A stretch of DNA of 17,384 nt from Bacteroidales bacterium (GCA_009784635.1 WRBG01000020.1:1-17384), one strand, 5' to 3'. Positions 1-6,658 are shown, numbered from the stretch's first letter. Notes: generated by a model not told the origin, from the sequence alone. Program-made: numbers and translations.

Positions 1-357
1 ACAGACATTAGGTAAATCTTGCTCTTTTGGCTTCGCAAGTGTCTTGCCCCGTTTTTACAATGGCTCCGGCTCCACTGATGTCCAAAATTTTTCAACATAC
101 ACATACAAAATCAGCGCGGACAAACTCTTTTCTACCCGCTTTTTGAGGTTCTAGACTACCTAACCAATCAGACAGACGAACAAAGCCCGCACCGAAATGC
201 GAGCGTCCATACTTTGATTCCTAATTGGTTTGAAATTGTCTAGATTCCAAAAAGTAAGAATACAAGCTAAACGCTTCTTCCAATATTTTTCAATATCTCT
301 TTAAAATGTGCGTATAAACACATTGTTTTATATCATAGGCAACAAAGTTTACGAGGT
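1..357 (-). ncRNA. Candidate structured noncoding RNA (or RNA-like repeat), cut by left edge
   Basis: This is a stretch without a protein gene. It follows a consensus minus-strand promoter (364-397) whose start site should be near 357. Read on the minus strand it holds a row of hairpins: AATGTG/CACATT (324-305), ATATT-GAAA-AATAT with a tetraloop (296-283), AAGC/GCTT (276-264), the large nested hairpin 254-139, and an outer stem joining 82-75 to 11-4. The only early start codon opens a two-codon frame (ATG ATA TAA). The other frames carry stops every few dozen codons, and the longest short frames lack a credible start. It does not show the signature cores of RNase P RNA or tmRNA. The hairpins and promoter are seen directly; transcription is inferred. 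The sequence could instead be a non-autonomous mobile repeat. The 3' end is not visible. Confidence 0.35.
139..254. repeat. Nested long inverted repeat (about 116 nt), five helices
   Basis: Five complementary segments nest concentrically. CTTTTTG 139-145 pairs with CAAAAAG 248-254. TCTAGAC 150-156 pairs with GTCTAGA 238-244. AACCAAT 162-168 pairs with ATTGGTT 224-230. CAAAG 181-185 pairs with CTTTG 212-216. GCCCGCA 185-191 pairs with TGCGAGC 198-204 around a 6-nt loop; base 185 is shared by the last two helices. The innermost helix is fully paired only on the minus strand, where its one imperfect position is a G-U wobble rather than C-A, so the minus-strand transcript folds better. The internal loops are short and unequal, as in a folded RNA rather than simple transposon ends. 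The pairing is read directly from the sequence; its function is unknown. Confidence 0.75.
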
Positions 358-390
358 ACGCGACAAAGGTAGGAAAATAATTTGTTGCCT
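337..390. repeat. Perfect 10-bp inverted repeat flanking the minus promoter -7 box
   Basis: AGGCAACAAA (337-346) and TTTGTTGCCT (381-390) are exact reverse complements separated by 34 nt. The -7 box of the leftward promoter (364-371) lies inside the spacer, and its -33 element (392-394) lies just outside the right arm. Such an arrangement could bind a dimeric regulator across the promoter, or the left arm could act as an RNA element in the early transcript. No regulator is identifiable from this window. Confidence 0.5.
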
Positions 391-397
391 CCAAAAA
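364..397 (-). promoter_or_regulatory. Consensus Bacteroidota promoter reading leftward
   Basis: On the minus strand TTTTTG (397-392) is followed by a 20-nt spacer and TACCTTTG (371-364). This matches the Bacteroidota sigma-ABfr consensus of TTTG/TTG, 19-21 nt, TAnnTTTG. The same -7 octamer and the same 20-nt spacing occur in the gyrB promoter. It reads away from gyrB into the structured region 1-357, with a predicted start near 357. Confidence 0.6.
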
Positions 398-429
398 TAT
401 TTTTACGGCACTTTTGTGCACACAGCGCG

Positions 430-548
430 GGATTATGCAACTGCTACCCATAACACATCATAATCCGGTGCCGCCATGAGCTACCAAAAAGGGTCGACAA
501 AAAAAAACTTGGAATAATCCAAAATTTCACCTACCTTTGCGGATTATG
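430..548. promoter_or_regulatory. Four GGATTAT boxes around the gyrB promoter
   Basis: The octamer GGATTATG occurs on plus at 430-437 and as its complement CATAATCC at 459-466. The variant complement AATAATCC is at 513-520, and GGATTATG recurs on plus at 541-548, where it covers the gyrB ATG. They form two inverted pairs of nearly equal size: 37 bp with a 21-nt spacer, and 36 bp with a 20-nt spacer. The second pair brackets the spacer and -7 box of the promoter. The repeats are seen directly; an operator or supercoiling-sensing role is inference. Confidence 0.45.
509..539 (+). promoter_or_regulatory. gyrB promoter (Bacteroidota type)
   Basis: TTG (509-511), a 20-nt spacer, and TACCTTTG (532-539) match the Bacteroidota consensus. 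Only 6 nt separate the end of the -7 box from the gyrB ATG at 546, so the start site predicted from family knowledge falls on or beside the start codon. Confidence 0.65.
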
Positions 549-2516
549 ATTAACGAGACTCAAAACCAATATTCTGCCGACAGTATTCAAGTTCTGGAGG
601 GATTGGAAGCCGTAAGAAAGCGTCCGTCGATGTATATTGGAGACATAGGCCCCAGAGGCTTACACCATTTGGTATACGAAGTGGTAGACAATTCGATTGA
701 CGAGGCTTTGGCCGGTTATTGCACCGACATTACGGTAAGCATTAACGCCGACAACTCCGTAACCGTAACCGACAATGGCCGGGGGATTCCGGTGGATACC
801 CATGAAAAAGAGGGCAAATCGGCCCTTGAAGTGGTGCTGACCATGTTGCATGCAGGGGGGAAGTTCAATAAAGACAGCTACAAGGTTTCCGGAGGGCTGC
901 ACGGCGTAGGGGTATCCTGCGTAAATGCCCTGTCTATTAAATTAGTGGCCGAAGTCCGCCGAGACGGAAAAATCTACAGGCAGGAGTACAGCCGAGGCGT
1001 CCCTCAAACCGAGGTGCTGGAAGTGGGAACCGCCAACGATACGGGTACTTTCATTAACTTTTTCCCCGATCCGGAAATTTTTGTGCAAACCACCCAATTT
1101 AGCTACGATATTTTGGCCGCCCGCCTCCGCGAATTGGCCTTTCTAAATAAAGGTGTCCGCTTGAGCATTACCGACAATCGAGAACCCGAATCCTCGGAAA
1201 CCGGAGAAAATGGGGGCTTGAGCTACCACAGCGAGACCTTCCATTCGGAACAGGGTCTGCTCGAATTTGTTTCTTATTTGGACGGCACCCGCGTAAAACT
1301 GACCGAAAAGCCCATTTATTTGGAGACCAGCAAGGGTGGTTTTCCGATTGAGATTGCCATGCAGTACAACACCGGTTTTAGCGAGAACCTGCATTCTTAT
1401 GTTAATAATATTAATACCATAGAGGGAGGAACCCACCTCAGCGGATTCCGGAGAGGGCTCACCACCACCCTCAAAAATTACGCCGAAAAGAACGGTTTCT
1501 TGGCCAAACTCAAATTTGACATTGACCCTTCGGATTTTAGAGAGGGCCTTACGGCCATTATCTCGATAAAAGTCGCTGAACCTCAGTTTGAAGGCCAGAC
1601 AAAAACCAAATTGGGAAACAGCGAGGTGGTAGGCGCCGTCTCCCAAGCCGTCTCCGGCGCCCTCGAAAATTACCTTGAAGAAAATCCCAAAGACGCCAAG
1701 TCTATTGTAGATAAGGTTATTTTAGCCGCCACCGCCCGCCATGCCGCCCGCAAAGCCAGAGAAATGGTCCAACGCAAAACCGTGATGTCCGGTTCCGGAC
1801 TGCCCGGCAAACTATCGGATTGCTCCGACCGCGACCCCGCCAAATGCGAATTATTTTTGGTCGAGGGGGATTCGGCGGGAGGAACCGCTAAATCGGGCCG
1901 CGACCGTATGTTTCAAGCCATTTTGCCCCTCCGCGGTAAAATCTTGAATGTAGAAAAGGCCATGGAACACAAGGTGTTTGAAAACGAGGAAATCCGTAAT
2001 ATCTATACTGCTTTGGGCGTTACCATTGGAACCGAAGAAGACAGCAAAGCCCTTAATCTCCAAAAATTGCGCTACCATAAAGTGGTCATCATGACAGACG
2101 CAGACGTGGACGGAAGCCATATTGCCACCCTTATCCTCACGTTCTTTTTCAGACACATGCAGGATTTGATTAAAAACGGACACGTCTATATTGCCACCCC
2201 TCCGCTCTATTTAGTTAAAAGAGGTAGAGAAGAACGCTATTGCTGGACAGAAGAAGAGCGCAGGGCCGCCGTGGAACAAATCGGGAAAGGCAAAGAAAGC
2301 GGAGTCCACGTGCAACGCTACAAAGGTTTGGGAGAGATGAATGCCATCCAATTATGGGACACTACCATGAATCCCCAGTACCGCCTGCTCCGCCAAGTTA
2401 CCATAGACAACGCGGCAGAGGCCGACCGTATATTTTCTATGTTAATGGGCGACGAAGTACCTCCACGTCGCGAATTCATTGAACAACATGCTAAATACGC
2501 CAATATTGACGCTTAA
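546..2516 (+). CDS. gyrB: DNA gyrase subunit B
   Basis: This is the ATPase subunit of DNA gyrase, which with GyrA introduces negative supercoils using ATP. The 656-aa product is full length for Bacteroidota GyrB and lacks the proteobacterial insertion. The N-terminal GHKL ATPase begins with the family stretch YSADSIQVLEGLEAVRKRPS and has the NSIDEA and DNGRGIP motifs. The Toprim domain has EGDSAGG (about 440-446), PLRGKILNV and the metal-binding TDADVDGS (from 517). The C-terminus has RYKGLGEMN (from about 591). The annotated start is the ATG at 546. An in-frame TTG at 537 is rejected because it lies inside the -7 box. The predicted transcript is leaderless or nearly so. The 3' end overlaps the next gene by 29 nt. 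ParE is less likely given the N-terminus and motif set. Confidence 0.97.
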   Translation: MINETQNQYSADSIQVLEGLEAVRKRPSMYIGDIGPRGLHHLVYEVVDNSIDEALAGYCTDITVSINADNSVTVTDNGRGIPVDTHEKEGKSALEVVLTMLHAGGKFNKDSYKVSGGLHGVGVSCVNALSIKLVAEVRRDGKIYRQEYSRGVPQTEVLEVGTANDTGTFINFFPDPEIFVQTTQFSYDILAARLRELAFLNKGVRLSITDNREPESSETGENGGLSYHSETFHSEQGLLEFVSYLDGTRVKLTEKPIYLETSKGGFPIEIAMQYNTGFSENLHSYVNNINTIEGGTHLSGFRRGLTTTLKNYAEKNGFLAKLKFDIDPSDFREGLTAIISIKVAEPQFEGQTKTKLGNSEVVGAVSQAVSGALENYLEENPKDAKSIVDKVILAATARHAARKAREMVQRKTVMSGSGLPGKLSDCSDRDPAKCELFLVEGDSAGGTAKSGRDRMFQAILPLRGKILNVEKAMEHKVFENEEIRNIYTALGVTIGTEEDSKALNLQKLRYHKVVIMTDADVDGSHIATLILTFFFRHMQDLIKNGHVYIATPPLYLVKRGREERYCWTEEERRAAVEQIGKGKESGVHVQRYKGLGEMNAIQLWDTTMNPQYRLLRQVTIDNAAEADRIFSMLMGDEVPPRREFIEQHAKYANIDA

Positions 2517-3429
2517 AACAGGGGGGATATTGCTGCTGTGGCTCCTCACCCAAACGCCAACTTCGGCCCTTCCCCGAGTCCGGAAGGACGACCCGCCCCC
2601 CACTGTCCAGAATCGCCTTGCTTCGCTGACCATAGTATTGCCCCCGGAGCCTTCTTCCTTTAATCCCTTGGATCATCCCCCCTTTTCTTGCAGACCGGTA
2701 GCCATCGTACCCATAGTGGATGACTGCCGCGCCCTTTACTTTGACGACCTGCTCGAAGAATACGATGTTTGGAACGAATCCTTAGTCAATCCCTACGGTA
2801 TTCGTTTGGTAGACATGACAGACACTATAAAAATTGATATGAGGGGCTATGTTCCGCCCACCTTAAAATATGTAACCTCTGATTTTGGCTTTCGCAGGGG
2901 TCAATTCCATTACGGCATAGACCTTAAAGTACACAGAGGAGACAGCGTGTACTGTGCTTTTGACGGACAGGTGCGCATTACCTTAAATCAACGCAGGGGT
3001 TACGGCCAATATGTGGTGGTCCGCCACAACAACGGGCTGGAAACCTTGTACGCCCACCTCAGCAAAACATTGGTAAAGCCGGGGCAAATTGTCAAAGCGG
3101 GAGAAGTCTTGGGATTGGGCGGCAATACCGGCCGCTCTACCGGTTATCACCTTCATTTTGAGACCCGTTACTTAGGCAATGTCATCAATCCCAACGACCT
3201 TTACGATTTTGAACAAGGCGCCGTAAAAAACGAGGTATTTTTCCTCAGCGCCAAAAACTTTGAATACGTAAAAGAAGTGGAGAAAATCCGCTTTTGGACG
3301 GTACGCAAAGGCGACTCCCTAAGCAGGATTGCCGCCCGAACCGGCGTTTCGGTATCCAGACTATGCGCGCTGAACAACATCAAATCCACCAGCGTCCTCC
3401 GCATAGGACAAAGAATCCGTTATACTTGA
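2488..3429 (+). CDS. Secreted M23 (LytM-type) peptidoglycan hydrolase with C-terminal LysM
   Basis: This is a predicted exported endopeptidase, or regulatory LytM factor, acting on peptidoglycan cross-links. From the ATG at 2488 (313 aa) the N-terminus has a hydrophobic core, GGILLLWLL, followed by TSALP, fitting a signal peptide. The M23 domain spans roughly residues 125-235 and keeps the zinc ligands in HYGID (H141, D145) and HLHFE (H221, H223), so it looks catalytically competent. A LysM domain (about 269-311) begins WTVRKGDSLSRIA and would bind glycan strands. The first 29 nt, encoding the signal peptide, overlap the end of gyrB in another frame. No later start codon would preserve a signal peptide, so the overlap looks real. 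Co-transcription and translational coupling with gyrB are likely. Confidence 0.9.
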   Translation: MLNTPILTLKTGGILLLWLLTQTPTSALPRVRKDDPPPTVQNRLASLTIVLPPEPSSFNPLDHPPFSCRPVAIVPIVDDCRALYFDDLLEEYDVWNESLVNPYGIRLVDMTDTIKIDMRGYVPPTLKYVTSDFGFRRGQFHYGIDLKVHRGDSVYCAFDGQVRITLNQRRGYGQYVVVRHNNGLETLYAHLSKTLVKPGQIVKAGEVLGLGGNTGRSTGYHLHFETRYLGNVINPNDLYDFEQGAVKNEVFFLSAKNFEYVKEVEKIRFWTVRKGDSLSRIAARTGVSVSRLCALNNIKSTSVLRIGQRIRYT

Positions 3430-3501
3430 TATATTCTAAAAATCAACTTTATATAACAAATCGACTATATAGTAAGACCTTATACCATAAAACATTTTAT
3501 C

Positions 3502-4758
3502 ATGGACATTTTTGAAAGAATTCAACAAAGCGAAGGCGGCCCCTTAGGTCAGTACCGCAAAAGGGCGCATGGGTATTTTATGTTCCCTAAATTAGAAGGA
3601 GATATACAACCTTATATGACATTTCAAGGGAAAAAAGTGCTTGCCTGGACGTTTAACAATTATTTAGGATTAGCCAACCATCCGGAAGTGCGCGAGACCG
3701 ATGCCCAAGCTGCCGCCAAGTGGGGGTTGGGTTATCCCATGGGCGCCCGCATGATGTCGGGACATACTTCTTTACACGAACAATTAGAAAGGGAATTAGC
3801 TGAGTTTGAAAAGAAGGAAGACGCCTATCTTTTTAACTTCGGTTATCAAGGAATGGTTTCCACCATTGACGCCTTGGTGAGCCGCCACGACATTATTGTC
3901 TACGATTCCGATGCCCACGCCTGCATTATGGACGGAGTGCGCCTGCACATGGGTCAGCGGATTGTATATCCGCACAACGATATTGAAAAATGCCGCAAAG
4001 CCTTAGAGCGGGCTACCCGACTCACGGCACAAACCGGAGGGGGTATCCTGCTGATTACGGAGGGCGTATACGGCATGACCGGAGATTTGGGTATTTTGGA
4101 CCAAATCTGCGCCCTCAAAAAAGAGTATGATTTCCGCATCTTAATTGATGACGCCCACGGCTTTGGGGTGATGGGAAACGAGGGAAGAGGCGCTTCTGAA
4201 CACTACAATGTGATGGACGAAGTCGACCTGTATTTTGGGGCTTTTGCCAAATCCATGGCCGGAGTCGGCGGTTTTATTGCCGGACCCAAAAGCATTATCA
4301 ACCACCTGCGTTACAACCTCCGTTCTCAAATCTACGCCAAATCCCTTCCCATGGCCATGGTAGAAGGACTGCTTAAAAGGCTCGACATGGTTCGCACCAT
4401 GCCCGAACTGCGGGAAAAACTTTGGGTAATAACCAAGGCTTTGCAGACCGGCCTGCGCGAACGCGGCTTTGACGTCGGCAAGGCGCAAGCCTGTGTTACC
4501 CCCGTGTTTTTACAGGGAGGAGTCGAAGAAGCCACCAGCATTTTGGTAGACATGAGAGATAACTACCAAGTTTTTTGTTCGGTAGTCGTCTATCCCGTAG
4601 TCCCCAAGGGAGTTATTATGTTCCGATTGATTCCTACGGCCATGCACAGCATGGAACAGGTTGATTATACCCTTGAGGTTTTTGGCAAGATACAGGAAAA
4701 ACTGCAAAAAGGCCTGTACAAGGCCGATGCCATTCCGGACAAAGCCACGGACATATAG
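3502..4758 (+). CDS. Alpha-oxoamine synthase: serine palmitoyltransferase or cysteate acyltransferase type
   Basis: This is a PLP enzyme that condenses an amino acid with a fatty acyl thioester, losing CO2, to give a 3-keto long-chain base. Visible are the PLP-stacking histidine in DSDAHA (H139), the PLP-binding IDDAHGFGV (D217, H219) and the Schiff-base lysine in FAKSMAGVGGF (K250). At 418 aa the length fits the family (SPT, KBL, BioF). The neighbouring short-chain reductase, 11 nt downstream, argues for a lipid base pathway rather than glycine C-acetyltransferase or biotin synthesis. It may use serine (sphinganine route) or cysteate (capnine/sulfonolipid route, as in SulA/CapA), and sequence alone does not decide. 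Motifs and fold are certain; the substrate is inferred. The AT-rich upstream gap (3430-3501) shows no clear promoter or terminator. Confidence 0.82.
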   Translation: MDIFERIQQSEGGPLGQYRKRAHGYFMFPKLEGDIQPYMTFQGKKVLAWTFNNYLGLANHPEVRETDAQAAAKWGLGYPMGARMMSGHTSLHEQLERELAEFEKKEDAYLFNFGYQGMVSTIDALVSRHDIIVYDSDAHACIMDGVRLHMGQRIVYPHNDIEKCRKALERATRLTAQTGGGILLITEGVYGMTGDLGILDQICALKKEYDFRILIDDAHGFGVMGNEGRGASEHYNVMDEVDLYFGAFAKSMAGVGGFIAGPKSIINHLRYNLRSQIYAKSLPMAMVEGLLKRLDMVRTMPELREKLWVITKALQTGLRERGFDVGKAQACVTPVFLQGGVEEATSILVDMRDNYQVFCSVVVYPVVPKGVIMFRLIPTAMHSMEQVDYTLEVFGKIQEKLQKGLYKADAIPDKATDI

Positions 4759-4769
4759 GAAGATTTCTT

Positions 4770-5588
4770 ATGCAGCATAAAGTAGTTATCATTACCGGCG
4801 CATCCTCGGGCATAGGCTTGGCCCTTGCCCGGGCTTTTGCCGCCCAAGGCGCTTATCTGTGCTTGGCGGATATAACTGCCGACAAGCTGGCTGTGGTTGA
4901 ACAGGAACTGACTCAACAGTATGCCGATATCAAACTGTTGTCTGTCCATACGGATGTAAGCAGGGAGGCCGATTGCAAGGCCATGGTAGAGGCTTGCGTC
5001 TCCCGTTTTGGCCGCATTGATGTGTTAATCAACAATGCGGGCATATCCATGCGGGCGCTCTTAAAAGACCTTGACTTGGCTGTAATCAGACAAGTGATGG
5101 ATGTCAACTTTTGGGGAACCGTCTATTGCACTAAATACGCACTGCCTTGGCTCTTGGCCGCTAAAGGCTCTGTAACGGGCGTCTCCTCCGTTTCCGGATT
5201 CAAAGGCCTGCCTGCCCGTACCGGCTACTCCGCTTCCAAGTTTGCCATTAGGGGATTTTTGGAGACCCTGCGTATTGAACATCTTTACGATGGACTTCAT
5301 GTGATGATTGTTGCTCCGGGATTTACCTCCTCCAACATTCGCAATACCGCCCTCACAGCCGACGGCTCTCCTCAAGGAGAAACTCCGAGGGACGAAGGCA
5401 AAATGATGTCTGCCGAAGCTGTGGCCAAGCACATCATTAAAGGAATACGCAAACGCAAAAACCAACTCGTTTTGGGTTTACAAGGTAAAGCATTGGTCGA
5501 GATTAACAAATTCTTTCCCGATTTTGTAGACCGGATAGAATTTGAGGTAATGAGTCGGGAGTCTGATTCCCCCTTTAAAAAGCCTTGA
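4770..5588 (+). CDS. Short-chain dehydrogenase, probable 3-keto long-chain base reductase
   Basis: This is a classical SDR of 272 aa. It has the nucleotide-binding TGASSGIG (9-16), NNAG (88-91), a serine near 140 and the catalytic YSASK (Y153, K157). An acidic residue after beta-2 (LADIT) resembles the NAD(H)-preferring pattern, so cofactor preference is uncertain. The long-chain-base assignment rests on position: it follows the alpha-oxoamine synthase by 11 nt, with an AGGAAG at 4757-4762 that could act as a ribosome binding site, unusual in this window. It would reduce the 3-keto product to sphinganine or its sulfonate analogue. The C-terminus runs past the SDR core and may be amphipathic. 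The last 14 nt overlap the convergent dehydrogenase gene. Confidence 0.8.
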   Translation: MQHKVVIITGASSGIGLALARAFAAQGAYLCLADITADKLAVVEQELTQQYADIKLLSVHTDVSREADCKAMVEACVSRFGRIDVLINNAGISMRALLKDLDLAVIRQVMDVNFWGTVYCTKYALPWLLAAKGSVTGVSSVSGFKGLPARTGYSASKFAIRGFLETLRIEHLYDGLHVMIVAPGFTSSNIRNTALTADGSPQGETPRDEGKMMSAEAVAKHIIKGIRKRKNQLVLGLQGKALVEINKFFPDFVDRIEFEVMSRESDSPFKKP

Positions 5589-6510
5589 TATTTTCTGCGA
5601 TTTTTTGTACCAGCAGGGTTCTTGCCTCTATACTTGTCCAAGCAATATGGGGGGTAAGCAGCAGGCATCTTTGGTCAACGATACCGTAAAAGGGATGCCC
5701 CGGAGATATCGGTTCCCGACTGAACACATCCACGCCCGCTCCGGCAATCAGTCGTTCATTCAAGGCCTGCACCAAATCCGGCTCATGGATGATTCCTCCT
5801 CTGCCCATATTCAAAATCAAGGCCGAAGGTTTCATCATGCGCAGTTGCTCTATCGTAATCAGATTTCGTGTACGCTCATTTAAAGGCGCGTGAATGCTAA
5901 CCACATCGGAAGTTTCCAACAAAGCGGTCAGACTCAGACTGGGGTAGTCGGTACAGTGATGACTGCCCGAGGTGGAATAATACCCGACCTCCATGCCAAA
6001 GGCCGATGCAATCCGGGCCACCTTTTGCCCTATATTACCCATGCCGATGATACCTAACTTCTTACCGTTTAAGCTGGAGAAACAGGGGCCTAAATGGGTG
6101 GCGGTGGGACTTTGGGCATAGGTTCCGCTGTACACATAATGGTTATAATACGACAGGTGGGTAATCAGATGCAACAAATGGGCAAAAGTAACTTGAGCTA
6201 CGCTGTCGGTGGAATAACCGGCCACATTTTTTACCCCAATCCCTTTAGACTGCGCATATAAGCTGTCTACGTTATCGGTACCGGTAGCCGCCACGCAAAT
6301 CAGTTTTAAATGCGGAGCCGCATCCATTTCCGGCTGAAAAATCCGGACTTTATTGGTAATGACAATGTGGGCATCGGCAATCCGCTCCACTACTTCTTCG
6401 GGCTTGGTGGAGGGATAGGACTTAAAGTTACCCAACTGCGCCACAGGCGCCAAAGACACGTCCGTCCCAAGGGAAGACGCATCCAAGAATACGATATTTG
6501 GTTGTTTCAT
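5575..6510 (-). CDS. D-2-hydroxyacid dehydrogenase (glycerate dehydrogenase-like)
   Basis: This is an NAD(P)-dependent D-isomer-specific 2-hydroxyacid dehydrogenase that interconverts 2-oxoacids and D-2-hydroxyacids, perhaps hydroxypyruvate and glycerate. From the ATG at 6510 it is 311 aa. It has the Rossmann motif GMGNIG (156-161) and the catalytic triad Arg in NMGRGG (R237), Glu in SREP (E266) and His in PHIAW (H288), so it appears active. A TTG one codon upstream is not needed as the start. The ATG lies 8 nt from the 3' end of tRNA-Leu with no promoter between, so the gene must be co-transcribed with the tRNA and released by tRNA processing. The substrate is not determined by sequence. Confidence 0.88.
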   Translation of the reverse strand: MKQPNIVFLDASSLGTDVSLAPVAQLGNFKSYPSTKPEEVVERIADAHIVITNKVRIFQPEMDAAPHLKLICVAATGTDNVDSLYAQSKGIGVKNVAGYSTDSVAQVTFAHLLHLITHLSYYNHYVYSGTYAQSPTATHLGPCFSSLNGKKLGIIGMGNIGQKVARIASAFGMEVGYYSTSGSHHCTDYPSLSLTALLETSDVVSIHAPLNERTRNLITIEQLRMMKPSALILNMGRGGIIHEPDLVQALNERLIAGAGVDVFSREPISPGHPFYGIVDQRCLLLTPHIAWTSIEARTLLVQKIAENIKAF

Positions 6511-6518
6511 CAAAATAG

Positions 6519-6602
6519 TGCCCAGGACAAGAGTCGAACTTGCATACCGTAACCGGCGCTACCCCCTCAAAGTAGTGTGTCTACCAATTCCACCACCTGG
6601 GC
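6519..6602 (-). tRNA. tRNA-Leu (anticodon GAG)
   Basis: The minus strand folds as a type II tRNA of 84 nt. The acceptor stem is GCCCAGG with CCTGGGC and discriminator A at 6519. The D arm contains GGTAGAC. The anticodon stem is CTACT/GGTAG with loop TTGAGGG, giving anticodon GAG (6566-6568), which reads CUC and CUU. A variable arm is present, and the T arm is GCAAG-TTCGACT-CTTGT. CCA is not encoded. It starts about 11 nt after a TATATTTG -7 box. Confidence 0.96.
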
Positions 6603-6612
6603 ATTGAGGCCG

Positions 6613-6639
6613 CAAATATACGATTTTTTTATATCTTCG
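6613..6639. promoter_or_regulatory. Back-to-back divergent promoters: tRNA-Leu (minus) and PurL-like gene (plus)
   Basis: The minus-strand -7 box is TATATTTG (6620-6613), a full match to TAnnTTTG, ahead of tRNA-Leu. The plus-strand box is TATCTTCG (6632-6639), one mismatch from consensus, 19 nt before the ATG at 6659. Only 11 nt lie between the two boxes, so each promoter's -33 region would overlap the other's core. No good -33 match is visible for either. Confidence 0.5.
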
Positions 6640-6658
6640 CAGCATAAAACAAAAATCT

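Noticed and set aside
1..98. Minus-strand short frame starting at an ATG (96-98) and open at the edge
   Set aside because: It has about 32 basic codons with no family resemblance, lies inside the hairpin-rich segment, and its bases pair with each other. Coding is not supported without more sequence to the left.
185..204. Intrinsic terminator (GC hairpin followed by TTTGTT on the minus strand)
   Set aside because: The hairpin is the tip of a larger nested palindrome, and the following T run is short and itself paired, so termination is not the best reading.
537..545. TTG at 537 as the gyrB start
   Set aside because: It lies within the -7 box TACCTTTG, so it would not be in the transcript. 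The ATG at 546 fits the family N-terminus.
1143..1646. Open frame of 167 codons antisense to gyrB
   Set aside because: It lies wholly within the conserved gyrB frame, has no promoter box or family motif, and its openness follows from gyrB codon use.
3426..3446. Terminator hairpin TTGAT/ATCAA after the M23/LysM gene
   Set aside because: The stem is only 5 bp of mostly A-T pairs with an 11-nt loop, overlaps the stop codon and lacks a strong U tract.
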